Shown piece by piece: positions 24,801-32,077 of a DNA stretch of 64,000 bases. Made by a program: the position numbers and the translations under genes. Source of the DNA: JAIVGV01 sp036389335 (GTDB lineage Bacteria > Acidobacteriota > Blastocatellia > Pyrinomonadales > Pyrinomonadaceae); contig DASVQC010000077.1 of assembly GCA_036389335.1 (NCBI GenBank), positions 1-64,000 on the forward strand. Reading direction: 5' to 3'. The first letter of the stretch is position 1, and every line of letters begins with the position of its first letter. Below the pieces are notes generated by a model. That model was not told the origin of the DNA, ran no database searches, and worked only from the letters and a program-made list of their open reading frames with translations.

Positions 24801-25750
24801 TTGATGGGGCCGCCGACGGCCCCGCCGAAGCGGTTGTTGCGGAAGGGATCGAGGCGGCGCTTGGCCAGCCCCGCGAACTCCGAGAAGCCGTTGCCCGCGA
24901 GGAACTGGAAGCCGCCGCGCGCGAGCTCCTGCCCCTTGGTCGCCGCGTCGAGCGCCGCGTTGTTGTGGAACTCGAAGAGCGCGCCGTGGAAGTCGTTAGT
25001 CCCCGACTTGGTGACGACGTTGATCTGCGCGCCCGAGTTGCGACCGAACTCGGCGGAGAAGTTGCTCGTGATGACCTGCAACTCGCCGACCGCCTCGGTG
25101 TTCGTCAGCGAGAGCGTGGGGCCGGCCACCGAGTTGTCGTTGTTGTCCTGCCCGTCGATCTGGAAGTTGTTCGAGCGCCCGCGGTTGCCGTTGGCGCTGA
25201 TGCCGACGCCGTTCGAGAAGTCGGTGTCGCCGGGCGTGGTCACGCCGGGCGTCAAAAGCGCGAGGTTGTCGATGGCCCCGCCGTTGAAGGGCAACTGCGT
25301 GAGCTGCGTCGGCGTGTACGACTTGGTGAGCTGGTTCTGGGTCGAGTTGATCAGTTGCTCCTCGCCCGTGACGTTGACGGTCTCGGTGGTGCCCGTGACC
25401 GAGACCTGCACGTCGGCGGTGTTCTCGGTGGCGAGGCGCACGGCGACGCGCGTGGCGCGCTGCGGGGCGAACCCCTGCGCCGTCACCTCGACGGTGTAGT
25501 TGCTGCCCGGCGTGAGGTTGGTGACGCGGTAGAAGCCTTCGTTGTTCGTCGTCGTGTCGCGCGAGATGCCCGTGTCGGCGTTCGTCACCTTGACGGTCGC
25601 GCCCGCGACGACCGCGCCGTTCGGGTCTTTCACGAGGCCCTGTAGCGCGCCGGTCGTCACCTGCGCCGCCGCCAGCGGCGCGCAGGCCAGCACGAAGGCG
25701 AACAGCGCAATCAAGCGCGCGCCCGCTCTCTTTTCCATTACTCGTTTCAT
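21881..25750 (-). CDS. Oar-like TonB-dependent outer-membrane receptor with N-terminal carboxypeptidase-regulatory domain
   Basis: A 1289-residue protein. A signal peptide (LIALFAFVLACAPLAAAQ) is followed by a carboxypeptidase-regulatory-like beta-sandwich (ALQGLVKDPNGAVVAGATVK, TNNEGFYRVTNLTPG). A plug-like region contains FQIDGQDNNDNSV and ELQVITSNFSAEFGRNSG, typical of Oar-type receptors in Acidobacteriota and Myxococcus. The remaining 1000 or so residues are barrel-like, and the C-terminus ends in an aromatic outer-membrane signature (VGARLIF). It probably imports or binds large polymers or peptides; the ligand is unknown. It follows the VPS10/BNR gene on the same strand after a 474-bp gap, so it likely has its own promoter. 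Confidence 0.93.
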   Translation of the reverse strand: MKRVMEKRAGARLIALFAFVLACAPLAAAQVTTGALQGLVKDPNGAVVAGATVKVTNADTGISRDTTTNNEGFYRVTNLTPGSNYTVEVTAQGFAPQRATRVAVRLATENTADVQVSVTGTTETVNVTGEEQLINSTQNQLTKSYTPTQLTQLPFNGGAIDNLALLTPGVTTPGDTDFSNGVGISANGNRGRSNNFQIDGQDNNDNSVAGPTLSLTNTEAVGELQVITSNFSAEFGRNSGAQINVVTKSGTNDFHGALFEFHNNAALDAATKGQELARGGFQFLAGNGFSEFAGLAKRRLDPFRNNRFGGAVGGPIKRNKAFFFATYEGDRLRGEAQANNLTGGALTLTPESVRLASSLGFPGAAILSNTAVSGGPAFAQGVGQFLIAPPVLDVNGDGVPDTFAFGPNNPVFNPVTANRLDPAVFVNVGGVATPLYAGEGVRIVPTNNTHDQFITREDINLTSSDSLSVRYIFDRNTFPLATGRFVAGALFAVPSKNNNLGATYTRTLSSRTVNEARFSFSRLDVKFGDPNAALPAPGIGYTSFATLNFNFGFAFGTPNNLPQSRVVDTYQVQDTLSTTIGNHAAKFGADIRHQKVDNFFLPNFLGVYTFRGGNPLGGPNAAAGGVPATFPGVNGGVGPVFLFNPDGSLGVTGPRTGFRATAFENLLLGRPGRIAFAQGDPRILTKQNDFFFFAQDDWRVHPHLTLNLGLRYEVSTTPFNPIIDQLNARESDPATAIFDPSFPLSGRTQSRLPIDKNNFAPHVGFAWQPNLKSLGDRFTNGRTVVRGGIGVAYDPSFFNIVLNTVTAAPFAAAGLLQQTPGAAGSFNYPFLPNTTALLNQTPGTNGGDPRLFNQTRVDPNFHNPYTISYNLGIQQEVWKNTVFEARYVGSRIVGQFQTVNGNPLVNQLNQAAYCQGLDAGAYTNGIVVGTAPATREAACTGAGFNNSIINGVATNGNGRIDPTTGAVRLRTNGATSTYNGLQTRFDTRFSDSLSANANYTLSKTIDNSSEIFSTGAGGQGVADPQNPFDGSRGERGLSAFHQKHVFTANAIYDLPWYKEQRGFVGHLLGGFQLSGVFFAGSGRPYTPVEAFGTYDPNFENSFFGIGALRPYPGNPNAPLGTIAFGFNAACNVLFGGPACQVATPGQFIVYNTAQPGSTGTVVSASQVIQQARLIYNDSGLFGQAAAAAYNSNEAFNLFKTPYSSLGRNTFSGDPNYTLNMALFKATRLTEGVKLELRAEAVNLLNRRNFGVPTTLTELAATPFTTGPFQNTGFNNGTFRSVRVGARLIF

Positions 25751-26149
25751 CTGAAGCCCCTTTCGTCGATTTCAATAGTTGGGCGGCGCGATTCGTAACC
25801 TCGAATTTTCGCGCGCGCCCGACTTGTCGGGGGCCGGGGAAGACGAATGCGCCTCAACAAGCTGACCACCTATTCAGGCAAGCGACGCGCCAACGCGCGC
25901 GGCGCGCTTACACGACGGCGCGCGTTCGTGATCTAAGAGAAGGAGCGTGATGAGATTAACGGGGGCGACGCGGATCGCGCGGCGGGGGCGGTTCGACCCG
26001 ATTATGAAAGAATGGACGGGCGTTCTCCGAAACTCTGGACGGGCGCGCTATCGTCGTCGGCGACGACCGGCGTCGCGCTCATACGCATCTTCAAAGTTCG
26101 GTTTGAGATTTCGGATCGCGCGCAGTCTCTCACTTAGCACTACTGACAA
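25751..26149. other. Upstream region of the TonB-dependent receptor
   Basis: A 400-bp gene-less stretch. It contains GC-rich palindromic pieces (CCAACGCGCG, CGGCGCGCTT) and an SD-like AGGGGC before the receptor start. A short Arg-rich ORF on the plus strand here looks like chance. No riboswitch or clear promoter is recognised. Confidence 0.35.
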
Positions 26150-26189
26150 GACCGGCGGGCAGCCCCGTTGAGAGAGCTGCCCGCCGGTC
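26150..26189 (-). terminator. Hairpin after the VPS10/BNR gene
   Basis: A 14-bp perfect stem GACCGGCGGGCAGC / GCTGCCCGCCGGTC with a 12-nt loop lies 36 bp downstream of the stop codon on the minus strand. It is followed by a poor U-run (TTGT). Confidence 0.6.
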
Positions 26190-26224
26190 GGTGTGAGTCT
26201 CCCGCGCCTCGGGCGCGGAGACGG

Positions 26225-29200
26225 TTACTGATTCAACGGAGTGTCGGGCTCGACGACGACTCGCGTCGTGTAGTCCTTGCCGCCGACCGACAGCTTGACG
26301 AGGTAAGTCCCCGCCTCGACCGGGGGGCCTTGATTGAAGAGGGCGTTCAGGCCGCCGCCTCCGCCTCCGCCTCCGCCGCCGAAGCCGGGCGGCAGGTTGG
26401 CGGGGCGCGGCGGCGCGTTGGCGCGCAGGTTCCACTGCACGCGGTTGAGGCCCGCGTCCTTCGTGCCCGTCATCGTGCGCACGACCCTGCCCGTGATGTC
26501 GGAGATCGTGATCCGCACGTCGCCCGCGGGCGCGGACTTGAGGAAGTAGCTGATCGCCGTGCCGGGCGCGGGGTTGTTGCCGCGGAAGAACTTCGCGCCC
26601 GTGGCCGCGCGCGAGTAGCGCGCGTCGTTGAACCAGGTGGTGGCGGGCCGCACGTCGAAGAGGTGCGCGTCCTCGTCCATGATCTTGGTCGTCATCTGTT
26701 GCAGGGGCGTGATGTCGTCGAGGACGAAGATGCCGCGCCCGTGCGAGCCCGCGACCAAGTCGTTGTCGCGCGGGTGGACGATGATGTCGTCGACGCGCAC
26801 GCGCGGCATCCCCGACATGAAAGGCTTCCACTCGCCGCCGCCGTTCAGGGAGACGTAGAGCCCGAACTCCGTGCCCGCGTAGAGCAGGTCTTTGTTCTTC
26901 GGGTCTTCGCGCACGACGTTGACGTTGCCCGTCGCGGGCAGGTTCCCCGCGACCGACTTCCACGTCGCGCCGTAGTCGCGCGTGACGTAGACGTAGGGGC
27001 GCAGATCGTCGAAGCGGTGGCCGTCCACCGAGACGTAGCACGTGCCCGCGTCGAAGTGCGAGGGCTCGACGCGCGTGACGTGGTACAGCTCGCCCTCCTT
27101 CTCGCCGAGGATGGGCACGTTCTTCGAGACGTTCGCCCACGTCGCGCCGCCGTCGCGGCTCACCTGCACGGTGCCGTCGTCGGTCCCGACCCACACGACG
27201 CCGGGCAGGACGTAAGACTCGCCGACCGTGACGATGTAGCCGTAGCTCGTGTAGCCGTCGTTCTTCGACGCCATCGGTTCGGAGCCCTTGACGCCCATGA
27301 TCGAGAGCGTGTTGCGGTCGATGTGCTTGGTGAGATCGGCGGACGCCGTCCACGTCTCGCCCCTGTCCATCGACTTGAAGAACCGGTCGCCGCCCGTGAA
27401 GATGACGCGCGGGTTGTGCGGAGAGATGACGATGGGCGTGTTCCAGTAGAAGCGGTACTGCGTGCCCGCGGGCGGCGCGGGCACGACGTTCGAGGTCGCC
27501 GCGCCGAAGCCGCCGAAGCCGCCGAAGCCCTGCGCCGCAGCAGCCGCCGCCACCGCCGCCAGAGCCTCCTCCTGCGTCTGCGCTGACGGCGAGGCCGAAG
27601 GACTGGGCGACGCGCCCGGCTGCTGCTGCTGCGCGCGACCGCCGCCGCCTCCGCCTCCACCACCTCCGCCGCCGCCGCGACGCTGCTGGGCCGCGCGCGG
27701 TCGGATGCTCGTGCTGCGGCCCGTGCGCAGATCGAGCCGGCTCATCGCGCCGTTCTGCGACTCGGAGTAGACGGTGTTGTAGTCGGTCGGATCGACCTGC
27801 GAGTAGAAGCCGTCGCCGCCGCCCGTGCGGTACCACTCGGCGTTGGTGATGCCCGACTGGTTGCGCGTCTGCGAGGGCGCGCCCCACGAGCCGTTGTCCT
27901 GCAACCCGCCGTAGACCCAGTAGGGCTTACGCATGTCGACGGCGACGGCGTAGAACTGCGCGGCGGGGATCGTGTTGACGTACTCCCACGTCTCGCCCTG
28001 ATCGTAGGTCACGTCGAGCCCGCCGTCGTTGCCGATGATGATGTGCCTGCCGTTGGCGGGATCGATCCAGATCGCGTGGTGGTCGCTGTGCGGGATGTTC
28101 TGCTGGAGCGACTTGAAGGTCTTGCCGCCGTCCAAGGACTTGCTGAAGTTCAAGCCGCCGACGTAGACGTACTCGGGGTTTTTCGGATCGACCCTGATCT
28201 GGCTGTAGTACATCGGGCGGTTGTTCTCGTTGCTCACGACGCGCCACGTCCGGCCCTTGTCGTCGGAGCGCCAGACGCCGGACTTCTTCGGATCGATGGG
28301 GGTCGGCGTGGGCGAGGCGTTCGGCGTGGGCGTCGGCGTGGCCGCGGGCGACGCGCCGGGCGAGGGCGAGGGGCTCGGCGTCGCGGCGGCCACCGCCTGC
28401 TCCTCCCCGCCTGTGCCCTGACTCGTGCCCACCTCCATCTGCGCGTAGACCACGTTCGGGTTCGAGCGCGAAACGTCCAACCCGATGCGACCGAGGATCG
28501 GGTTGGCGGGCAGCCCCGCGCCTTCGAGCTTGCGCCACGTGCGACCGGCGTCAATCGTCTTCCAGATGCCGCTCTCCGTGCCGCCGCCGTTGAAGCCCCA
28601 AGAAGTCCTGCGCCGCTGGTACGACGCGGCGTAAAGCGTCCTGCTGTCGGACGGATCCATCACGAGGTCCGTGAAGCCCGTGTTCTCGCTGACGAACTTG
28701 ACGTTCGACCAGGTGCGCCCGCCGTCGGTCGTCTTGTAGACGCCGCGCTCCTTGTTCGGCCCGAAGAGGTGGCCGATGACGGCGACGTAGACGGTGTTGG
28801 CGTCGCGCGGATCGATGACGATGCGCGCGATGGACTGCGAGTCGCGCAGCCCCATGTTGGTGAAAGTCTTGCCGCCGTCGGTGGACTTATAGATGCCGTC
28901 GCCGAAGCTGGAGCTCTGGCGGTTGTTCGGCTCGCCCGTGCCGACCCAGACGGTGTTGGCGTCGGTGGGCGCGACGGCGATGTCGCCGATGGAGGCGGTC
29001 GAGTAGTTGTCGAAGACGGGGGCCCACGTCGTCCCGTTGTTGGTGGACTTCCAGACGCCGCCGGTGGCGAAGCCGACGTAGATGATGTAGGGGTCGTTTT
29101 CGGCGACGGCGATGTCGTCGACGCGACCGCCCATGCTGGCCGGGCCGATGCCGCGCCAGACGAAGCGCTTGAGCGCGGGATCGTCAGACCAGTTGATCGG

Positions 29201-29371
29201 CGTCGGCGTCGGCGTCGCGGTCGGCGTCGCGGTGGGCGTCGGCGTCTGGTTGGGGCCGGTCGCGGGCGGCGACTGCTGCTGCGCGTGGCTGGCGACGCCG
29301 GCGAAGGCGAGCGCGCAGGCGAACGCCGTGAGCCAAACGATGCCTGATGCGGAGTCAGACCTCTTTTTCAT
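26225..29371 (-). CDS. Exported sortilin/VPS10-type BNR beta-propeller protein
   Basis: A 1048-residue protein with a signal peptide (VWLTAFACALAFAGVASHAQ) and a Pro/Thr linker. Many BNR/Asp-box-like repeats follow, such as GVWKSTNNGTTWAPVFD, GIYKSTDGGKTFTNMG, GVYKTTDGGRTWSNV and GIWKTIDAGRTWRKL. The fold is a large multi-blade propeller like the VPS10/sortilin and xyloglucanase-type proteins. No sialidase catalytic set is evident. Two low-complexity inserts occur: a Pro/Ser/Ala/Thr segment around residue 340 and a poly-Gly/Gln/Ser segment near 570-600. A Gly-rich run precedes the C-terminal beta domain (DAGLNRVQWNLRAN), which resembles a secretion-associated sandwich. The function is unknown, probably cell-surface. 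Confidence 0.85.
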   Translation of the reverse strand: MKKRSDSASGIVWLTAFACALAFAGVASHAQQQSPPATGPNQTPTPTATPTATPTPTPINWSDDPALKRFVWRGIGPASMGGRVDDIAVAENDPYIIYVGFATGGVWKSTNNGTTWAPVFDNYSTASIGDIAVAPTDANTVWVGTGEPNNRQSSSFGDGIYKSTDGGKTFTNMGLRDSQSIARIVIDPRDANTVYVAVIGHLFGPNKERGVYKTTDGGRTWSNVKFVSENTGFTDLVMDPSDSRTLYAASYQRRRTSWGFNGGGTESGIWKTIDAGRTWRKLEGAGLPANPILGRIGLDVSRSNPNVVYAQMEVGTSQGTGGEEQAVAAATPSPSPSPGASPAATPTPTPNASPTPTPIDPKKSGVWRSDDKGRTWRVVSNENNRPMYYSQIRVDPKNPEYVYVGGLNFSKSLDGGKTFKSLQQNIPHSDHHAIWIDPANGRHIIIGNDGGLDVTYDQGETWEYVNTIPAAQFYAVAVDMRKPYWVYGGLQDNGSWGAPSQTRNQSGITNAEWYRTGGGDGFYSQVDPTDYNTVYSESQNGAMSRLDLRTGRSTSIRPRAAQQRRGGGGGGGGGGGGGRAQQQQPGASPSPSASPSAQTQEEALAAVAAAAAAQGFGGFGGFGAATSNVVPAPPAGTQYRFYWNTPIVISPHNPRVIFTGGDRFFKSMDRGETWTASADLTKHIDRNTLSIMGVKGSEPMASKNDGYTSYGYIVTVGESYVLPGVVWVGTDDGTVQVSRDGGATWANVSKNVPILGEKEGELYHVTRVEPSHFDAGTCYVSVDGHRFDDLRPYVYVTRDYGATWKSVAGNLPATGNVNVVREDPKNKDLLYAGTEFGLYVSLNGGGEWKPFMSGMPRVRVDDIIVHPRDNDLVAGSHGRGIFVLDDITPLQQMTTKIMDEDAHLFDVRPATTWFNDARYSRAATGAKFFRGNNPAPGTAISYFLKSAPAGDVRITISDITGRVVRTMTGTKDAGLNRVQWNLRANAPPRPANLPPGFGGGGGGGGGGLNALFNQGPPVEAGTYLVKLSVGGKDYTTRVVVEPDTPLNQ

Positions 29372-29402
29372 GGGAAGGGGCTTCCTTTCGAGCGGGTGTG
29401 GG

Positions 29403-29502
29403 TGTTAGCTGTTAGCTATTAGCGATTAGCTGTTAGCTATTAGCCAGAAGTTGAAGGCAGTTCTGTTCTGGCTAATGGCTAAGAGCTAACAGCTAACAGC
29501 TA
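29403..29502. repeat. TTAGCTG heptad hairpin repeat
   Basis: The left arm holds tandem degenerate heptads (GTTAGCTGTTAGCTATTAGC) and the right arm their complements (GCTAACAGCTAACAGCT), separated by about 35 bp. It is AT-rich against a GC-rich genome and lies just upstream of the VPS10/BNR gene. Related copies are at 35259-35319 and 40491-40633. Confidence 0.85.
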
Positions 29503-29608
29503 CTTGCGACGTAGACGAACGCAAACGCGGGCGGGTTACGCGCGCCGTTAAAAAAAGTTCTCGCGCCGCGTGAGTCGCGCCGACGAATAAATCTTGATCG
29601 CGGGGCCG

Positions 29609-30766
29609 TCAATCGGGCTCCGGCGTCGAGAGCATATAGACGGCGAAGGAGGCGAGCCAGTGTTCGCCCTCGTAGTTGCCGCTGGCGACGTGGCGCAGCG
29701 CGTCTTCGGCGTGCCGGCGCGCGGACGCCGCGAGCACGCGGCGCGCGGGGTCGCGGCGCGGGAGCGCGGCGGCGACCGAGCGCATGCACCACGCGCGGCT
29801 CAGGTTCAGCCCGTCGAGGTGGACGATCTTCGGATCGGATCGGTCGGAGACGACCGCGGGCGCGAGCAGGTTCGCGGGCAGGCCGCGCGCAACATTGGGC
29901 AGGAAGCGGCGGAACCAGCGCGCGAACTCGGCGGGCCGCATCACGCGCCGCATCAAGTCGGCCTCGACGAGGCCCGGCGGCAGGAAGTCGTCGCCGCCCG
30001 GCTCCCACGCCGCCGGGTAGTCGGCGTCCGCGGCGAAGTACCTGCGGCTGCTCTCGACGACGCGCGCGGCGAGGGCGTCGAGAGCGCGCTGGCCGTCCGC
30101 GTCCGCGCCCTTAACCTCGTTCGCGTAGTCGAGCGCGAACGAGAGGCCGAAGGCGGTGTTGAAGTGCGTGCCGACGCGGATCGGGTAGGTCTGCTTGGCG
30201 AAGAAGTCTGTGTACTTCCGGACGATGGTGTCGGCGAGCGGCTGCAGCGCGCGGAACCAGCGGCGCGCTTCGGGGTCGTCCCACTTGTAGAGTTCTTCGT
30301 GGAGCTTGAGGAGCCACGCCCAGCCGTAGGGCCGCTCGAAGGACTGCCTGCCGGGCTCGCGGAAGTATTCGTCTTCGGCGCGGACGTTCTCGCCCGTCAG
30401 GCTGGCGTCGAGCGCGGCGCGAATCTCGCGCGCCTGCGCGAGCGACGGGTAGAGGCGCAGCAGGCGCGCGAGCAGCCAGTGGGCGTGGACGGAGGAGTGC
30501 CAGTCGAAGCAGCCGTAGAAGGCGGGGTGGAGCGCGGCGGGCGACTTCACCTGGCTCGCGTCGTTCAGCATGTGCGTGATGTTGTTCGGGTACTCCCGGC
30601 GCGCGCAGCGCAGGGCGAGCCCGGCGAAGTGCGAAGCCTGCGCCGCGTCGAGCACGAGCCGTTGCGCGGGCGGTTGTTGTGGGCGGCGACGTTGCACGGA
30701 TGCCTGTAGGGGTTGCGGGGCGACGAGCAGCAAGCACAGCAGGCCTGCCGGACCGAGCCTGAGCAT
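29609..30766 (-). CDS. DUF2891 family exported protein
   Basis: A 385-residue protein starting at ATG 30766 (MLRLGPAG), chosen because a signal peptide follows directly (LLCLLLVAPQPLQA); an upstream in-frame start adds a charged, unlikely leader. The body is alpha-helical with motifs diagnostic of DUF2891: HPAFYGCFDWHSSVHAHWLL, FERPYGWAWLLKLHEEL, HFNTAFGLSFALDYA, GLNLSRAWCM and GNYEGEHWLASFAVY. Conserved His, Trp and Tyr resemble an alpha/alpha-barrel enzyme, possibly carbohydrate-active, but no activity is known to me. It is flanked by repeat regions and monocistronic. Confidence 0.85.
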   Translation of the reverse strand: MLRLGPAGLLCLLLVAPQPLQASVQRRRPQQPPAQRLVLDAAQASHFAGLALRCARREYPNNITHMLNDASQVKSPAALHPAFYGCFDWHSSVHAHWLLARLLRLYPSLAQAREIRAALDASLTGENVRAEDEYFREPGRQSFERPYGWAWLLKLHEELYKWDDPEARRWFRALQPLADTIVRKYTDFFAKQTYPIRVGTHFNTAFGLSFALDYANEVKGADADGQRALDALAARVVESSRRYFAADADYPAAWEPGGDDFLPPGLVEADLMRRVMRPAEFARWFRRFLPNVARGLPANLLAPAVVSDRSDPKIVHLDGLNLSRAWCMRSVAAALPRRDPARRVLAASARRHAEDALRHVASGNYEGEHWLASFAVYMLSTPEPD

Positions 30767-30889
30767 GGCGGAGGTTCCTGACTCGGCGCGGCGGTCATGA
30801 CCGGAGCGGCACGACCGCAGCCGAATGACGAATGCGGAATGATGAACTGAGCCCGACTGCCTCCGCTTCATCGTTCTCACTTCACCGCC

Positions 30890-30940
30890 TCTCCCTGCGC
30901 CCTCCCCGCGTCCCCTGCCCCTCTGCGGCGAGTCTTACCA
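30890..30940. repeat. Half-element of the GGCGCAGAG-type repeat
   Basis: CGCCTCTCCCTGCGCCCTCC, then GCCCCTCTGCGGCGAGTC, reproduces one arm of the family at 43080-43174, but the matching left arm is missing. It looks like a decayed or half copy. Confidence 0.5.
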
Positions 30941-30999
30941 TCTCACGCACGACGTCAACTCAACCATGACCAGAGCGTTCGAGCCCACATTCGTCTCTC

Positions 31000-31437
31000 T
31001 CATCCGCGCTGCGCGATAGCCCACGCGTGGCATTCGTGGAAGCAGGCCCGCGCGGCGTCCTCGGCGGGCAGCCGGCGCAGCTCGTGCTCGCACTCTCCGC
31101 CGTGCTCCTCGTCCGTGAACTCGCCCGCGAAAAACGTCGCGAGCATTTTGTAGTGCCGTTCGTCCGCGCCGGAATAAAAGTGCTGGACGGCCTCGCCGAT
31201 CCTGCGCGTCAGGCGCACGCCCCGCGCCAACTCCTCGCGCACCTCGCGAATGATCGTCTCTTCCGCCGTCTCGCCCGGAAGCGATCCGCCGCCCGGCAGG
31301 AAATGTTTTTGCCGAGGCGCGACCGTCGCGACCCTTCCGCCGTCGTCTCTGACGACGACGTATGCCGCGCGCCTCTCGACGTAGAGCGCGCCGGGCGCGG
31401 GCGCGCCGAAGGCGGGCGCGCCCGCGCCCGGCGTCAC
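31000..31437 (-). CDS. Nudix hydrolase
   Basis: A 145-residue protein. The GTG at 31437 is chosen because it overlaps the stop of the upstream AP2-like gene in a GTGA junction and gives a normal Nudix length. The Nudix box (GX5EX7REUXEEXGU) is visible as GGGSLPGE, then REVREEL near residues 53-75, except that the glycine after EEL is replaced (ARGV). It should hydrolyse a nucleoside diphosphate linked to another moiety, with Mg2+; the substrate is unknown. A final HECHAWAIAQRG replaces the usual substrate-specific tail. Translational coupling to the AP2-like protein is likely. Confidence 0.85.
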   Translation of the reverse strand: MTPGAGAPAFGAPAPGALYVERRAAYVVVRDDGGRVATVAPRQKHFLPGGGSLPGETAEETIIREVREELARGVRLTRRIGEAVQHFYSGADERHYKMLATFFAGEFTDEEHGGECEHELRRLPAEDAARACFHECHAWAIAQRG

Positions 31438-31934
31438 GCCGCGCAGACCTTGCTGAGCGAGTCGGCCCACTTGCTGACGACCGCCTTGCCGTAGAGCAGC
31501 CGCTCCTTCTCCCTGCGGATCGCGCACGCGCGGCGGAACGCCGCCGCCTCGCCGTACTTCTTAATGGAGACGGACGTGCGCCCCTTCTTCTCGCGCCCCG
31601 CGTTCCACGACACTTCGTAAACCTCGTTCAGGTAGATCGCGCCGTCCTTGCCCGTGTACTTCTTCACGGCGCGGCGCACGCCGACGATCCCGCTCTTGTT
31701 GCGCGGGTTCTCGCCGACGACCACCCAGTCCGTGCGCGGCTTGCCCAGCTCCTGCTCTAATTGATTGCGGCACTCGACGGCCTTGGCGAGCCCCGCCTCT
31801 TTGCCGCCGTGCTTGCTGTCGCTGATGAACTTCGACTTCGTGACGTTGCCGAGCCTGACGCGCACGTACCACCCGACGGTCTTCCGCTCCGGGCAGTCGA
31901 TGCGGCTGACGCCCTTGTGACCACTCTTTGACAT
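31434..31934 (-). CDS. Protein with two AP2/ERF-like DNA-binding repeats
   Basis: A 166-residue basic protein made of two related units. Unit 1 is HKGVSRIDC, then GWYVRVRLGNVTKSKFISD, then a helix AGLAKAVECRNQLEQELG. Unit 2 is KSGIVGVRRAV, then YEVSWNAGREKKGRTSVSI, then a helix AAAFRRACAIRREKERLLYG. Each has the three-strand sheet plus helix of the AP2 fold, known in bacteria and phages, usually fused to HNH homing endonucleases. No HNH domain is present here. It overlaps the Nudix gene by 4 bp. A site-specific DNA-binding role is probable; the target is unknown. A possible degenerate attC lies upstream at 31976-32049. Confidence 0.75.
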   Translation of the reverse strand: MSKSGHKGVSRIDCPERKTVGWYVRVRLGNVTKSKFISDSKHGGKEAGLAKAVECRNQLEQELGKPRTDWVVVGENPRNKSGIVGVRRAVKKYTGKDGAIYLNEVYEVSWNAGREKKGRTSVSIKKYGEAAAFRRACAIRREKERLLYGKAVVSKWADSLSKVCAA

Positions 31935-31975
31935 AATTACCTCGAAGAATCCCCCGCTTGAATTAAGAATTGATA

Positions 31976-32049
31976 AGCAACAAACTACCGCGCCGGAGCG
32001 CGCGTGTCAAAACCCGCCCGCCCCGTCGCGGTTGATTAAGTTGTTAGGC
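31976..32049 (-). other. Possible degenerate attC-like site
   Basis: On the minus strand GCCTAAC (perfect RYYYAAC) is followed by AACTTAATCAACCGCG and, about 35 bp on, CGCGGTAGTTTGTTGC, so ACCGCG/CGCGGT can pair. The right core does not match GTTRRRY, and no second site follows the Nudix gene. This is a weak call. Confidence 0.3.
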
Positions 32050-32077
32050 GCGGGTTGTCGGCGTCACCTGAACGCCG

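Noticed and set aside
29403..29502. CRISPR array
   Set aside because: The repeats are 7-nt degenerate tandem units with a mirrored complementary arm, not 25-40-nt repeats with unique spacers, and no cas genes are present.
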